Assembly: GCA_009469665.1 (NCBI GenBank)
Contig: SSTB01000315.1
Coordinates: forward strand, 1 to 26,439
Length of the DNA stretch: 26,439 nucleotides
From: Azonexaceae bacterium
Lineage (GTDB): Bacteria; Pseudomonadota; Gammaproteobacteria; Burkholderiales; Rhodocyclaceae
Direction: 5' to 3'
The notes under the pieces were generated by a model that saw only the letters and a list, made by a program, of their open reading frames with translations, did no database searches and was not told the origin of the DNA. Below, piece after piece: positions 17,388 to 26,439 of the stretch. How positions within the stretch are numbered: the first letter of the stretch is position 1; the number at the start of each line of letters is the position of its first letter. A program made the position numbers and the translations under genes.

Positions 17388-18266
17388 TCAGAGCATTCCC
17401 GAGAAATCGGCCGCAATGCCCGCAAAAATCGCCGCGCCCAGGTAATTGTTGTGCAGGAAGGCGCGGAAGCACTTGGCCTTTTCTCGACCGCGGATGAGGG
17501 TGAAATGCCAGCCCGCGATGGCCGTCGCAAGCAAGAGGCCGCCGTAAAACGCCTTGCCCATGTGCAGGTTATGGCCGATCCAGCCCAGAATCCCCAGGGC
17601 CGCGGCGTAGCAGAGCATGACCGCGGCCACGTCGAAGCGGCCGAACGTGAGCGCCGAAGTGCGGATGCCAATGCGGATGTCGTCGTCCCGATCCACCATC
17701 GCGTACTCGGTATCGTAGGCGATGGCCCAGAACACGTTGGCGAGCAGCAGCCACCAGGCCTCCGGCAGCACCTCGCCCAAATGGGCGGCATAGGCCATGG
17801 GGATACCGAAGCCGAAGGCCAGCCCCAGATAGGCCTGGGGAAGGGCAAAAAAGCGTTTGGTAAAGGGATAGCTCGCGGCCAGGAAGATGGCCGGCAGGGT
17901 CAGCCAGATCACCAGGGGAATGGCCAGCATCCAGACCAGCCCAAAGGCGGCCAGGGAGAGCACGGCAAACAGCGCCAGGGCCTCCCGCGTCGACACCTTG
18001 CCGGCCGTGAGGGGCCGGTCACGGGTGCGCTCCACGTGACGGTCGAAATCCCGGTCGGCGTAGTCGTTGATGACGCACCCGGCGGACCGCATCAGCACGG
18101 TACCCATCACGAACACCACGACCACGGCCCAGTCGGGTTTACCCAGGGCGGAAAACCACAAGCCCCAGAGAGTCGGCCACAACAGAAGCAGGATGCCGAT
18201 AGGCTTGTCGAGCCGCATCAGGCGTTCGTACAAATCGAGGCGTTCCTTGAGCGTGGTCCAGTTCAT
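17388..18266 (-). CDS. ubiA: 4-Hydroxybenzoate polyprenyltransferase UbiA
   Basis: UbiA attaches the polyprenyl tail to 4-hydroxybenzoate in ubiquinone biosynthesis, within the cytoplasmic membrane. The 292-residue protein has both aspartate-rich prenyltransferase motifs, NDYADRDFD (67-75) and [13 protein letters not shown] (184-196), set among about eight or nine hydrophobic helices; [17 protein letters not shown] is the family N-terminal block. Starts at 18287 or 18275 are possible, but ATG 18266 ([10 protein letters not shown]) gives the family length. It ends a minus-strand run of genes, 51 nt downstream of the MFS gene. ubiC, its frequent neighbour elsewhere, is absent. The 205-bp gap to the convergent EAL gene shows no clear terminator. 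Confidence 0.94.
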   Translation of the reverse strand: MNWTTLKERLDLYERLMRLDKPIGILLLLWPTLWGLWFSALGKPDWAVVVVFVMGTVLMRSAGCVINDYADRDFDRHVERTRDRPLTAGKVSTREALALFAVLSLAAFGLVWMLAIPLVIWLTLPAIFLAASYPFTKRFFALPQAYLGLAFGFGIPMAYAAHLGEVLPEAWWLLLANVFWAIAYDTEYAMVDRDDDIRIGIRTSALTFGRFDVAAVMLCYAAALGILGWIGHNLHMGKAFYGGLLLATAIAGWHFTLIRGREKAKCFRAFLHNNYLGAAIFAGIAADFSGML

Positions 18267-18317
18267 GGGCGGCATTCTACCGGCCATGACCGGCCGTGAC
18301 GAAGCGGCGCGGCAGGA

Positions 18318-19526
18318 TCAGCCGGCGGCCCCGCGACGTGCTTCCAGGCTGCGCTCGTCCACAGGCAGATTGAGGAGCGCCGCCACGGCGCCCAGGACGA
18401 TGCAGATCATCCAGACCCCATCGTAGGAACCCGTGGCGTCGAAGAGGCGCCCCCCCAGCCACACCCCCAGAAAGCTGCCGATCTGGTGGCTGAAGAATAC
18501 CGCCCCCGACAGCATGCCCAGGTAACGAACCCCGAAGATCTGGGCCACGATGGCATTGGTGGCCGGCACCGTAGACAGCCACAGGAGCCCCATGGCCGCA
18601 GCGAAGAGATAGACGGTAAGCGGCGAAAGGGGCAGCAAGAGGAAGGCCGCGATGACCACGCTGCGCAGGCTGTAAATTCCCGCCAGCAGGTAGCGTTTGG
18701 GGTAACGCGCCCCCAGCGCGCCGACGCCGTAGGTGCCGGCAATATTGAACAGGCCGATGAGTGCCAGGGCAGTCATGCCCACATTGCCGGACAGCCCCCG
18801 GTCGAGCAGGTAGGTGGGCAGATGCACTCCAATGAAAACGACTTGAAAACCGCACACGAAGTAGCCGGCAGTGAGCAGGACGAAACTGCGTTCGCCGCAG
18901 GCCTGGCGCATGGCCTGAACGGCGGTCTGGCCGACACTACCCGCCGCCGGCGCCAGTCCCCGGGTCAGTCTGCTGCCCAGGGGCAGGATGAGGAAGGCCC
19001 CGGCAGCAAAGACCAGCAAGGTGCCGAACCATCCCTGCCCGGCGATCAGCCCGGCGCCCACCGGCACCATGAGGAACTGACCGAAGGAGCCCGCCGCCGC
19101 CACGATCCCCATGGCCCAACTGCGCCGTGCCTCGGGCACCACACGCCCTAGGGCGGAAAACACCACGCTGTAGGTGCTGGCGCTCTGAGCCAGCCCGAGC
19201 ACGATCCCGGCGCTGGCCGCGAGACCGGTGGCGCTGCTCGCCCAAGCCATGCCGACCAGGCCCAAGGCGTAGAGCAGGCCACCGGCCCACAGCACCCGCC
19301 TGGCTCCCCAACGGTCGGCCAGCAAACCCGCGAAGGGCTGGGCGGCACCCCAGACCAGGTTTTGCAGGGCCATCGCAAAGGAGAAGACCTCCCGTCCCCA
19401 CTGATGGTCGGCGCTCATCGGTGCCAGGAAAAGCCCGAAGGTATGGCGGATGCCCATGGCCACGCAGACGATGCCGGCGGCGAAGAGCAGGACCGGCGCA
19501 AGGCCGCGGGGAGAGAGGGAGTTCAT
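18318..19526 (-). CDS. Major facilitator superfamily transporter, substrate unknown
   Basis: This 402-residue inner-membrane protein has about twelve hydrophobic segments in two six-helix halves split by a charged loop near residues 190-215. LLADRWGARRVLW, around 65-80, is the cytoplasmic loop 2-3 signature of the superfamily. The first helix (VLLFAAGIVCVAMGIRHTFG) and overall style are close to the oxalate/formate and monocarboxylate antiporter branch, but the substrate cannot be assigned. It starts 20 nt after the chemotaxis transducer gene ends, with only a distant AGGAG (17 nt), and may be co-transcribed with it. Confidence 0.85.
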   Translation of the reverse strand: MNSLSPRGLAPVLLFAAGIVCVAMGIRHTFGLFLAPMSADHQWGREVFSFAMALQNLVWGAAQPFAGLLADRWGARRVLWAGGLLYALGLVGMAWASSATGLAASAGIVLGLAQSASTYSVVFSALGRVVPEARRSWAMGIVAAAGSFGQFLMVPVGAGLIAGQGWFGTLLVFAAGAFLILPLGSRLTRGLAPAAGSVGQTAVQAMRQACGERSFVLLTAGYFVCGFQVVFIGVHLPTYLLDRGLSGNVGMTALALIGLFNIAGTYGVGALGARYPKRYLLAGIYSLRSVVIAAFLLLPLSPLTVYLFAAAMGLLWLSTVPATNAIVAQIFGVRYLGMLSGAVFFSHQIGSFLGVWLGGRLFDATGSYDGVWMICIVLGAVAALLNLPVDERSLEARRGAAG

Positions 19527-19546
19527 GACAATGGACGAATAAGCTC

Positions 19547-21604
19547 CTATCCGCCTCGCTGCGGGGACAGCCGCAGCCCCCGCTCAAAGCTGAAGCGTGC
19601 CGCCCCTTCGGCGAGTTTGGTAGCCAGTTCGCGCAACTGCCGGGCTTCGTGGGCCATGTTGCGGATGGAAGCGGTGCTTTCCTCGGCGCCGTGGGCGATC
19701 TGCTCGACTTCTCCGGCGATTTCGCGCCCCATGGAATTGGTCTGGCTCACGGAATCGGAGATGCCGCTCATGCCCGCCACGGCGGCATTGACCGCCTGGG
19801 CGGCCTCGTCCAGGGCCTCCTTGACGCGGCCCAGGTGCTCCTCGGCCGCTTCGATGGCGCTGCGACCCTCCAGCGCCACGGACTCCGCCTTCTCCGAGCG
19901 TTCGCCAAGGGTGCGGGTGACTTCGTCGATGTCCCGCGCCACCATGCCGGACTTTTCCGCCAGCTTGCGCACTTCGTCGGCAACGACTGCGAATCCCCGG
20001 CCATGCTCGCCGGCCCGGGCCGCCTCGATGGCAGCGTTGAGCGCCAGCAGATTGGTCTGATCGGCCACATCGCGGATTTCCTTGGTCATGGCCGAAATGC
20101 CTCCGGCACTCTCGACGAAGGCAGCCGTGCTGGCAGCCATTTCGTCCACCGCTTCGCGGGCCTGGCGGATTTCGCCCAGCATCTGATTCAGCGCTTCCAG
20201 GCCGCGGCGCGTCCCACCCAGGCTGGCGTCGGACTGGCTGCGCACCTGCTGAGCCTGATCCGCGACGCCGCGAATGGTTTCGGACATACCCTTGACCGCC
20301 CCGGCCACGCCCTGGGCCGACGTGCTCTGGCGCGATGAGGAATCGCTCACCCGCTGGGAAACCGTAGCCATGGATTCGGTGGCCCGGGAAACCTCGGTCG
20401 CCCCTTGCTGCAGGCTCTGAATCAGGCTGCGCAAGGCATCGCCCAGGCGATTGAAGGCTTGGCCGATCTGGCCCATCTCGTCATTGCCCCGCACCGGGAT
20501 AGAGGTGCTGAGGTCACCCTGGGCCATGCGCTGGCCGCCTTCGCTGATCGAACGCAAGGAGGCGCGCAACGAACCGCCGATGGCCCAAAGCACCAGGCCG
20601 GTAAGCGCCATGGCACCGAGGGCGAGCCCCAGGTTGAGCACCAGGGCGCCCCAGGCCCGCTGGCGGTGGGAGGCCAGCGCCTCTTCAAGTTCGCTGAAGA
20701 TGCGGTCGGCCAGTTCGGCGGCGGCAGTGGCGGCCGCAGTGCCGGTGTCGCCGATCTCCGCCGCCGCGCCCATGCCGACGCTGCGGGAAAGCACCCGGTC
20801 CTGCACCACCTTGCGCGCCGCTTCGAAGCGCTGGCCGACACCCTTGATCGATTCGTCCAGGCGCGCTGCGGTATCCGGGGCGTGGCGGGCGAGGCGGGTC
20901 TGGGCGGCGCTGAGGGCGGTAATCCGGTCCGCCGCCAGGCGCACGTTGACGGCCAGTTCGGTCAGTTCCTCGGGTTCCGGATCCTTGCTGCTGAAGGCGA
21001 CCGCCTGATCGCGCATGCGTCCCAAATATTCGACCAGGGGCGGCAGAACGGCGATGGAGGCCGAGCTGAGGGTGCTGGTGTCGGCATGCTGGTCGAGACT
21101 GAGGGAAGTCGCGTCGGCGGCGCTCTGCCAGTGGACCATGACCTTTTCCAGCCACTCGGTCTGCCGCGTGAAGCTGGAGGCGGCACCGAATCCGGTGAGT
21201 TCCTTCTTGACGTTGTCCCAGCCGGCGACGAGCTCATCAACCGTCGCCGCCTCACCGGAAAGGACGGAATGCCCCGCGATGAAGCCCTTCAGCTCGCCCA
21301 GGGAGGCATCCACCGCCTCCTGGGGCTTGGCGAGGCGGTCCCCGCCACCGACGCCGCCGGTTCCAACCCCTGTGGACAGGGCCCGGTGTTCCTGGGCTGC
21401 AAGCACCAGCTTGAGCAACTGGCGGGAATAGGCCGCCCCGTGCCCCTCGTTGGACAGTTGATTGACTTGGCGCAACTCGCCAATGACCAGTTGCGCCAGC
21501 ATGAGCCCCATGCCCCCCAGGGCGATGACGCACACCAGGATGATCTTCTGCCCGATGGACAAATTGCCCATCAGCGCCACGCCACCGAACCGCCCCGTAG
21601 CCAT
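19547..21604 (-). CDS. Methyl-accepting chemotaxis-type transducer
   Basis: This 685-residue inner-membrane receptor has a first membrane helix at about 20-42 and a large periplasmic helical region (43-315). Its [17 protein letters not shown] segment (64-80) is reminiscent of the NIT nitrate/nitrite-sensing domain, a weak resemblance. A second helix (318-342), a HAMP region (345-400) and a long cytoplasmic coiled coil follow. The signalling hairpin tip reads [20 protein letters not shown] (515-534), the universal MCP signature that contacts CheA and CheW. There is no C-terminal pentapeptide for CheR docking. ATG 21604 has a strong GGAGG six nucleotides upstream; the open frame beyond it overlaps the radical SAM gene and is rejected. 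No che genes are in the window, so its output pathway (flagella, type IV pili or other) is unknown. Confidence 0.93.
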   Translation of the reverse strand: MATGRFGGVALMGNLSIGQKIILVCVIALGGMGLMLAQLVIGELRQVNQLSNEGHGAAYSRQLLKLVLAAQEHRALSTGVGTGGVGGGDRLAKPQEAVDASLGELKGFIAGHSVLSGEAATVDELVAGWDNVKKELTGFGAASSFTRQTEWLEKVMVHWQSAADATSLSLDQHADTSTLSSASIAVLPPLVEYLGRMRDQAVAFSSKDPEPEELTELAVNVRLAADRITALSAAQTRLARHAPDTAARLDESIKGVGQRFEAARKVVQDRVLSRSVGMGAAAEIGDTGTAAATAAAELADRIFSELEEALASHRQRAWGALVLNLGLALGAMALTGLVLWAIGGSLRASLRSISEGGQRMAQGDLSTSIPVRGNDEMGQIGQAFNRLGDALRSLIQSLQQGATEVSRATESMATVSQRVSDSSSRQSTSAQGVAGAVKGMSETIRGVADQAQQVRSQSDASLGGTRRGLEALNQMLGEIRQAREAVDEMAASTAAFVESAGGISAMTKEIRDVADQTNLLALNAAIEAARAGEHGRGFAVVADEVRKLAEKSGMVARDIDEVTRTLGERSEKAESVALEGRSAIEAAEEHLGRVKEALDEAAQAVNAAVAGMSGISDSVSQTNSMGREIAGEVEQIAHGAEESTASIRNMAHEARQLRELATKLAEGAARFSFERGLRLSPQRGG

Positions 21605-21663
21605 ATTCTCTCCTCCACCCTTGTTATTGCCGGAAGTCCTTCCAGCAGGCTTGTCGGGGCAGA

Positions 21664-23121
21664 TTAGCGCTTGCCGGACAAAGCCGCAATCATCGGGAGG
21701 CTTCTTTTTTCCGTCGTCGCCTGGATTTCTGCCTGGATGGCCGCGCCGATCGCGGCCCGCTCCCCTCGATAGAAGAGGTTGTAGGCCTCGAAGGGAATCA
21801 GTCGCCCGTCCGGCTGGGCGAAATGGATGCAGGATTTCTTCAGGGCCCGCAGGTCCAGGTTGGCCGCATCCATGAACTGCACGATGAGGACGCGGAAGAC
21901 GTTTTCGTAGGTGAGATCCTGCGCCACCACCGCCGGCAAGCAGCAGAGGAGCTCCGACAGGCAATTGGCCTGCGACTCTGGCGAATGGTTGGTGGAGAAG
22001 AGTTTGAACACGGCGTCCCTGAGCTGGGGGTCGCGCTCGAAGACGATAGTATTGCGTGGCCCGGCGAGCAGGGCCTCCGGCCCCAGGTGGCGGGTCAAGG
22101 GCAGCACCTCGCCCGCCAGCTTGACCGCGTAGCCCATGGCCAGGGTATCCGGGTTGCAGGGCACGGGCACGATGTCGTCCAGGGTAAAGAGGCCGGACTG
22201 CTCGGCGATCTTGCGGCGCACCTCGCTCACCGTCAGGCGGTGGCGGGCTTTGTCGAAATCCAGGTTGCGACCCGCATCCGACACCGGCTGCAGGGTGACG
22301 CCCCGCACACAGCGGTATTGCAGGCCATGCTGGATGACGGCGCCGATTTCGCCGTCGTTCACGCCCCGCTTGACGGTCATCACCAGGGTCGTGGATAAGT
22401 TCTTGGCTTCCAGGTTGGCGAGCGCTCGCTCATGAATCTCGGCCAGATCGGCGCCCCGCAACTGTTGCAAGACCTCATCGTGCAGGGAATCGAACTGCAG
22501 GTAGATCTCGATGCCCGGCTTGTAGGCCGCCAGGCGGGCGACGAATTCCGGCTCCCGGGCCAGCCGCAGGCCATTGGTGTTAATCATAAGGTGGCGGATG
22601 GGTCTTGCCTTGGCGGCGTCCAGAATGGCGAAGAAATCCGGGTGCAGGGTCGGCTCGCCGCCGGAGAGCTGCACCACGTCCGGTTCGCCTTCGTTGGCGA
22701 CGACAGCGTCGAGCATGGCCTCCACCTCCGACAGGGACCGGTGGATCTGCCGCTCCGGCCCGGATTCGGCGTAGCACACCGGGCAGCGCAGGTTGCAGTG
22801 CTCGGTGATCTCCACCACGGAAAGACAGGAATGCTGCATGTGATCCGGACACAGGCCGCAGTCGTAAGGGCAACCGTGGCGCATGGCGGTATTGAAGCGT
22901 TCCGGCATTTCCGGCGCCTTGACGTAAACCTCGCGGCACAGGCGGTAATACTCGGCTTCGTCGGCGATCAGCACCCGCTCGCTGCCGTGGGCGGGGCACC
23001 ACTTGTCGAGAAAGACCTCGTCGCCCTTGATCAGCACCTTGGCCTCCACCTGACGCAGGCAGGTGGTGCACACCGAAGCGGTGGTGTCGTAGAAGAGCCA
23101 GGGGCGGTTTTTGCGGGTCAT
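21664..23121 (-). CDS. Radical SAM protein of the MJ0619/tetraether-synthase (Tes)-like type
   Basis: This 485-residue enzyme has an N-terminal cysteine-rich region (Cys18, Cys21, Cys42 in CPAHG, and [11 protein letters not shown] at 84-94). Then come the radical SAM cluster motif CNLRCPVC (Cys109, Cys113, Cys116) and SGGEP (153-157) for SAM binding. The C-terminal region ends with [18 protein letters not shown] and contains further cysteines. This order of cysteine clusters is the hallmark of the family that includes archaeal MJ0619 and the enzymes joining lipid tails into tetraethers. Function in this organism is unproven: carbon-carbon bond formation or methylation on a lipid or pterin are the main options. 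The frameshift-free gene follows an Lgt-like gene after 77 nt and precedes the transducer by 59 nt. Confidence 0.82.
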   Translation of the reverse strand: MTRKNRPWLFYDTTASVCTTCLRQVEAKVLIKGDEVFLDKWCPAHGSERVLIADEAEYYRLCREVYVKAPEMPERFNTAMRHGCPYDCGLCPDHMQHSCLSVVEITEHCNLRCPVCYAESGPERQIHRSLSEVEAMLDAVVANEGEPDVVQLSGGEPTLHPDFFAILDAAKARPIRHLMINTNGLRLAREPEFVARLAAYKPGIEIYLQFDSLHDEVLQQLRGADLAEIHERALANLEAKNLSTTLVMTVKRGVNDGEIGAVIQHGLQYRCVRGVTLQPVSDAGRNLDFDKARHRLTVSEVRRKIAEQSGLFTLDDIVPVPCNPDTLAMGYAVKLAGEVLPLTRHLGPEALLAGPRNTIVFERDPQLRDAVFKLFSTNHSPESQANCLSELLCCLPAVVAQDLTYENVFRVLIVQFMDAANLDLRALKKSCIHFAQPDGRLIPFEAYNLFYRGERAAIGAAIQAEIQATTEKRSLPMIAALSGKR

Positions 23122-23198
23122 GGTGGCTTTCTCAGGGAGTGGGGCGTGACCCGATCATCCTTGCAATCGTGGAATTCGATTCTGTGTTTTGCATGGTT

Positions 23199-23948
23199 CT
23201 AGACCGCGGTGGGGTGCCCGAGCCGCTGCCATTGCCGCCAGGTTGGCTGCAGATAGACGATCAGGGCAATTAGACACACCCACTGAATGCCCGAAAACCC
23301 CAAGGGATAGGCGAAGGGCACCGGCTTCAGTGCGTCGATGGCGAGGCGCCAGAGGAGGTATGCGACGAGCATCATCTTGAACAGCAGGCCTGGCTGGGGC
23401 GCGAGGCGGCCCTGCAGGCGGCGCAGGCCCAGCCAGAGCACCCCGGCGAAGGCGATTTCGTAGAGCTGGGTCGGGTGGCGGGGGATGCCGTCGCCGAAAT
23501 CCACGCCCCAGGGCAGTTCGGTGGGCAGACCGTAGGTGCCGTCGGCCAAACCCGCCAGGAAGCAGCCGACGCGCCCGATCATCAGCCCGAGCAGCACGGG
23601 ATAGACGAAAGCGTCGCCGGTGGAACGGGTCACCCCGGCCAGTTTCTTGGCGATCTCCACCCCGATGAGACCGCCGAGCAGGCCGCCCACCATGGACTGC
23701 CCGCCCAGCCAGGCAGCCGGCTGGTCCCAGGCCAGGGGCAGCAGGTGGGGCATCTCGATCCAGAAAACAAGCTTGTTGCCAACGGCGGCGCCGAAGATAC
23801 ACCCCAGGGCCACGGCGAAATCCGCACCGGAGACGACGCTGGGCGCACCGGCCCGGGCACGGAGAACGCGGTAGTAGACGAAGCCGATCATGAGGGCGAG
23901 CGCTTCCAGGACGCCGTGCACCCCGGGCGCCAGCGTGGCCGAGATCAC
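23199..23948 (-). CDS. Lgt-like (prolipoprotein diacylglyceryl transferase family) membrane protein
   Basis: True Lgt moves diacylglycerol from phosphatidylglycerol to the lipobox cysteine of prolipoproteins. This 249-residue polytopic protein shares the fold landmarks: GQSMVGGLLGGL (84-95) in place of the usual SFHGGL block, GRVGCF (125-130) in place of GRxGNF, and RHPTQLYE (157-164). Thus the His of HGG is Val88 and the Asn of GRxGN is Cys129, while Arg126 and the RHPTQLYE block are kept. It is therefore probably not the housekeeping Lgt but a paralogue acting on another lipid or acceptor. It starts with GTG, preceded by GAGGGA, and overlaps the upstream small gene by 4 nt (GTGA). The next gene is the Tes-like radical SAM protein. 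Confidence 0.82.
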   Translation of the reverse strand: MISATLAPGVHGVLEALALMIGFVYYRVLRARAGAPSVVSGADFAVALGCIFGAAVGNKLVFWIEMPHLLPLAWDQPAAWLGGQSMVGGLLGGLIGVEIAKKLAGVTRSTGDAFVYPVLLGLMIGRVGCFLAGLADGTYGLPTELPWGVDFGDGIPRHPTQLYEIAFAGVLWLGLRRLQGRLAPQPGLLFKMMLVAYLLWRLAIDALKPVPFAYPLGFSGIQWVCLIALIVYLQPTWRQWQRLGHPTAV

Positions 23949-24175
23949 GGCCGTCCCTCGCCTTCCTGGTCCGACTCATCCCCTGGGGGAGGCTTCGATT
24001 TGTCTCGGGACGCCATCCCCCCCACCAGCAAGACGCCGAAGCTGAGGAGAATGAAGCCAATCGCGGCAGTCGGATCTCCATGGCTCCCGAAAGCGATACC
24101 GCAGAGCCCGAGCAGGCCGCCGCCCAGGATCATCAACAGGCCCAACAGGACGAGCAGCCATTTCAACACTGCCAA
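23945..24175 (-). CDS. Small membrane protein (76 aa), unknown function
   Basis: This is a 76-residue protein with two hydrophobic helices, about residues 5-28 and 37-54, joined by a short glycine-rich turn. It ends in a charged, proline-containing cytoplasm-type tail (RDKSKPPPGDESDQEGEG). The start is TTG with GGAGAG six nucleotides upstream; no better start exists. The stop codon overlaps the Lgt-like start, and the previous gene ends 12 nt upstream, so it is inside an operon and likely made in fixed ratio with its neighbours. I recognise no family, but position suggests a partner of the Lgt-like protein. Confidence 0.68.
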   Translation of the reverse strand: MAVLKWLLVLLGLLMILGGGLLGLCGIAFGSHGDPTAAIGFILLSFGVLLVGGMASRDKSKPPPGDESDQEGEGRP

Positions 24176-24187
24176 GGGTCTCTCCGT

Positions 24188-24502
24188 TCATCGCTCATGG
24201 TTGGCCTCCTGGGGGGCTTGGAAGCGACCTTGCTGCCGAATGCTCTCCAGCTCCACTTCCAGAGCGGCCTTGGCCGCCTTGCGGTCGCGCCACAGGCTGA
24301 CGCCGACGGTTACCGCCACCGCCAGCCCGATCAGGAAAACCATGGCCGAAGTGCTGAAGATCTCCCGGGCCAGGGCATCGTGGCTCCAGGCCGCGGGGGC
24401 GGTGATCGCGCCGCAGAACCCGCCGACCCCCAAGGCGCCGACGCCACCCAGTAGGATGAACACCTTGAAGATAATCCACAGCGTTCGCCCCAGACCGCTC
24501 AT
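24188..24502 (-). CDS. Small membrane protein (104 aa), unknown function
   Basis: This 104-residue protein has two predicted membrane helices, about residues 9-34 and 50-70, and a C-terminal amphipathic, charged segment (71-100) that could form a short coiled coil. Its ATG overlaps the stop of the DUF2339 gene as ATGA, so translation is coupled. The frame is open far upstream through the DUF2339 gene in a different phase, but that extension is only the high-GC shadow. No family is recognised. It may be an accessory subunit of the DUF2339 protein. Confidence 0.72.
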   Translation of the reverse strand: MSGLGRTLWIIFKVFILLGGVGALGVGGFCGAITAPAAWSHDALAREIFSTSAMVFLIGLAVAVTVGVSLWRDRKAAKAALEVELESIRQQGRFQAPQEANHER

Positions 24503-26439
24503 GACGCGCTCTCCCGCTTCTCCGCCGCCGGCGGCGCCGGGGCAAAGTAGCCGGCCGCCAGCACCAGCAGGGCGACGCCGATGAGGGAAGCGGTCCACAC
24601 CACGGTGCCGGCGTTGGCCAGATCGACCAGCAGGAGCTTGGCCCCCACCACCGCCAGCAGGGCGAAGCCGCCCTGCCAGAGGCGGCGTATGCCGACCCGC
24701 GTGGCAGCGATCATGGCGGCGATGGCGAGCGCCGTCCACAGAAATGTCAGCAAGGCTTGCACCAGGTTGGAATGCCACAGGGCATAGCCAGTGAAGGGCA
24801 CGCCGCCCCAATGGTGAGCGATGCGGGCGGCGAGGCAACTGACCCAGATGAAGGCGAGGACGCCCACCCAGACCGGCGAGGGCGCAGGAATGCCCAAGTA
24901 AGGATTTGCCCTGCAACCGACGAAGGGCGCTGCGCTGGGGTCTTCGACAGGCCCGTCCTGCGCAGGGTCGAAAGGGTCGGCCCGAACGGAATGGGCATTC
25001 AGGGCCCGCAGCCAGCCGAGCAAGGCCCCCATGACCGCCAGTTGCACCCCATCGAAGGGGTTGAGGACAGGCACGTAGGGCAACCCGGAACCGCCCCCCG
25101 CGTGGCCAAAGTTGGCCCACACCGCCCAGCCGGCCAGAAAAGCCGCCGGCAGCAGGGAACCGAAGCCCAGGTAGGCAAAGCCATGGCCTGCCACCGGGGG
25201 CAACTGCCGGCGCTCTCCGAGCACTGCCGCCCCCAGGCCCAGAGCGGGCCCCGCTGCCGCGGCAAGGATCAGCCACAGTTGCACCCCGGGCGCCAAGCGG
25301 TCGCCCAGCCAGGCGAGTTCCACCGTCACCAGGGCCATGAGCAGCCAGAAGCCCCCCACATGGCGCAGCGTGGGCCACAGCGCCGCGTCGTCCGCCTCCT
25401 GCCGGGCGAGGGCCCAGGTGTGGAGGCCGATGGCAAGAGGCAGGACGATGACCATGAGTCCTGGAAGAAAATGTTGATCGTGCTCCACCGCGAGGGCCGC
25501 CCCCAGCCACAGGGCGGGCAGGAGCAACAGCGAGAGATGGCGGGCTGCCCGCCATCCCTCGCCCCGGCCGAGGATTTCCAGCGCCGTCAGGGTACCGGCT
25601 ACGTACGCCAGCAGCAGCGGCAGGCCGAGGGTTGGGGTCGTCAGGCGGTCGATTTCGAAGCCGCCGGCAAAGCACCACCAGGCGAAGGCCCACAGCAGCG
25701 CTCCCGCCGCCGGCCCATCGGCAAAGCGGCGCAGCAGGCGGGCGCTGGCAAAGCCGGCTCCGGCCAGGAGTACGGCGCCCAGGCAGACGTCGTTGATGAC
25801 GGGCAGGGCCGTGGACATGCGCTCCAAACCGTAGAGGAAATAGGCGCCCGCCGCAGCTTGCAGGAGGGAACCGGTGGCCATGGCCAGCCGCCGACCTTGC
25901 GCCACGCCGAACCACAGCACGGCAACGCCTTCCAGAGCCCAGAAGGCGGCCGTCACCTGGACGCCGAAGACCAGCGGCACGGCCAGGGTGGCGAAGGCGA
26001 TGGCCAGGCCCAGTTGGCAGCGTTCCAGCAAGCGGCTTTCTGCATCGCCGCGGCGGAACAGCAGGCCCCACAGGACGCCATAGGCCAGCGCCACGGCGAA
26101 GGCCGCCCAGGCCAGTTCGTAACGGTCCGCCGCCAGTTGGGATTGCAGGGCGAACCCCACCAGGGGCGTTCCGAACACCAGGGTTGCGTCGCTCCAGCCG
26201 GCCCAGCCCGGCGCCCGGAAGAGGGCCATGAGCACCGGCGTCACGGCGTACAGCGCCCAGAAGAAGACGAGAAAGCCCTGGCACACGTCGTGGTGGCCGG
26301 CGTGGTAGTGCTGTAGCGCCCAGGCCACGCCCACCCCCAGCGTGAAGACGAAGCCGGTGACGTTGAGCAAGCGCCAGGCCTTGAACCAGGAGACGCCAAC
26401 GATGAAGGCGTTGAGCAGGGCGAAATAGCCGAAGAGCCC
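24499..26439 (-). CDS. DUF2339 multi-spanning membrane protein, N-terminus cut by window edge
   Basis: The visible 646 codons encode a very hydrophobic protein with well over a dozen membrane helices separated by short loops. Segments such as LFGYFALLNAFIV and LLNVTGFVFTLGVGVAW near the visible start, and repeated helix pairs with conserved tryptophans and glycines, match the DUF2339 family. These proteins are 800 to 1000 residues long and have no established biochemical function. The frame continues without a start to the last base of the window; a start at 26370 would need a TTG codon and would cut into the conserved region, so the gene is simply truncated by the window. It is the most upstream visible gene of the operon that runs to the radical SAM protein. 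Confidence 0.82.
   Translation of the reverse strand, partial: GLFGYFALLNAFIVGVSWFKAWRLLNVTGFVFTLGVGVAWALQHYHAGHHDVCQGFLVFFWALYAVTPVLMALFRAPGWAGWSDATLVFGTPLVGFALQSQLAADRYELAWAAFAVALAYGVLWGLLFRRGDAESRLLERCQLGLAIAFATLAVPLVFGVQVTAAFWALEGVAVLWFGVAQGRRLAMATGSLLQAAAGAYFLYGLERMSTALPVINDVCLGAVLLAGAGFASARLLRRFADGPAAGALLWAFAWWCFAGGFEIDRLTTPTLGLPLLLAYVAGTLTALEILGRGEGWRAARHLSLLLLPALWLGAALAVEHDQHFLPGLMVIVLPLAIGLHTWALARQEADDAALWPTLRHVGGFWLLMALVTVELAWLGDRLAPGVQLWLILAAAAGPALGLGAAVLGERRQLPPVAGHGFAYLGFGSLLPAAFLAGWAVWANFGHAGGGSGLPYVPVLNPFDGVQLAVMGALLGWLRALNAHSVRADPFDPAQDGPVEDPSAAPFVGCRANPYLGIPAPSPVWVGVLAFIWVSCLAARIAHHWGGVPFTGYALWHSNLVQALLTFLWTALAIAAMIAATRVGIRRLWQGGFALLAVVGAKLLLVDLANAGTVVWTASLIGVALLVLAAGYFAPAPPAAEKRESAS

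Noticed and set aside
21605..21964. N-terminal extension of the transducer frame into the radical SAM gene
   Set aside because: A strong GGAGG precedes the ATG at 21604 and the first membrane helix follows it; the extension overlaps conserved radical SAM sequence and has no receptor features.
24503..26284. Upstream extension of the 104-aa gene's frame through the DUF2339 gene
   Set aside because: The extension is arginine/glycine/proline-rich shadow sequence; the DUF2339 frame is the hydrophobic, family-matching one, and the ATGA overlap marks the true start.

Overview
The window is GC-rich, densely coding proteobacterial DNA. Its gene set includes ubiquinone prenyltransferase UbiA, GluQRS, a ClsB-type cardiolipin synthase next to a YbhP-like protein, and a sigma-54/NtrC-controlled glnA. 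Together with the protein sequence style this suggests a betaproteobacterium, perhaps Rhodocyclales-like; the placement is inference. No rRNA, tRNA, CRISPR array, phage gene or transposase is seen.

Left part (1-6100). A 5' portion of glnA on the minus strand carries a premature TAG and several substitutions at normally invariant residues close to the window edge. Its upstream region has a textbook sigma-54 promoter and two NtrC palindromes. On the plus strand follow a single-domain rhodanese, a heptamer tandem repeat, nadA, a YbhP-like endonuclease/exonuclease/phosphatase-fold protein and clsB. After two intergenic repeat elements, gluQ (GluQRS) lies on the minus strand.

Middle (6100-14140). 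A minus-strand operon reads scpA (methylmalonyl-CoA mutase), meaB, pccB, pccA: the route propionyl-CoA to methylmalonyl-CoA to succinyl-CoA, without the epimerase. A divergent FadR-type GntR regulator sits at its head, and the 150-bp shared intergenic region holds nested palindromes that are candidate operators.

Cyclic-di-GMP pair (14463-17182). A DUF3391/HD-GYP protein in which the His of the HD motif is replaced by Gln is followed directly by an EAL protein with a degenerate GGDEF domain.

Right part (17388-26439). Eight minus-strand genes are closely spaced. In transcription order they are a truncated DUF2339 membrane protein, a 104-aa and a 76-aa small membrane protein, an Lgt-like protein lacking usual Lgt catalytic residues, a radical SAM protein of the MJ0619/Tes type, a chemotaxis-type transducer, an MFS transporter and ubiA. 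The first five, several with 4-nt overlaps, look like a functional unit acting on membrane lipid or surface lipid. This is the best candidate for an undescribed system here.

Four copies of an approximately 105-155 bp intergenic element with terminal inverted repeats and internal dyads (4799-4904, 4938-5089, 6130-6279, 14180-14333) are scattered in the gaps.
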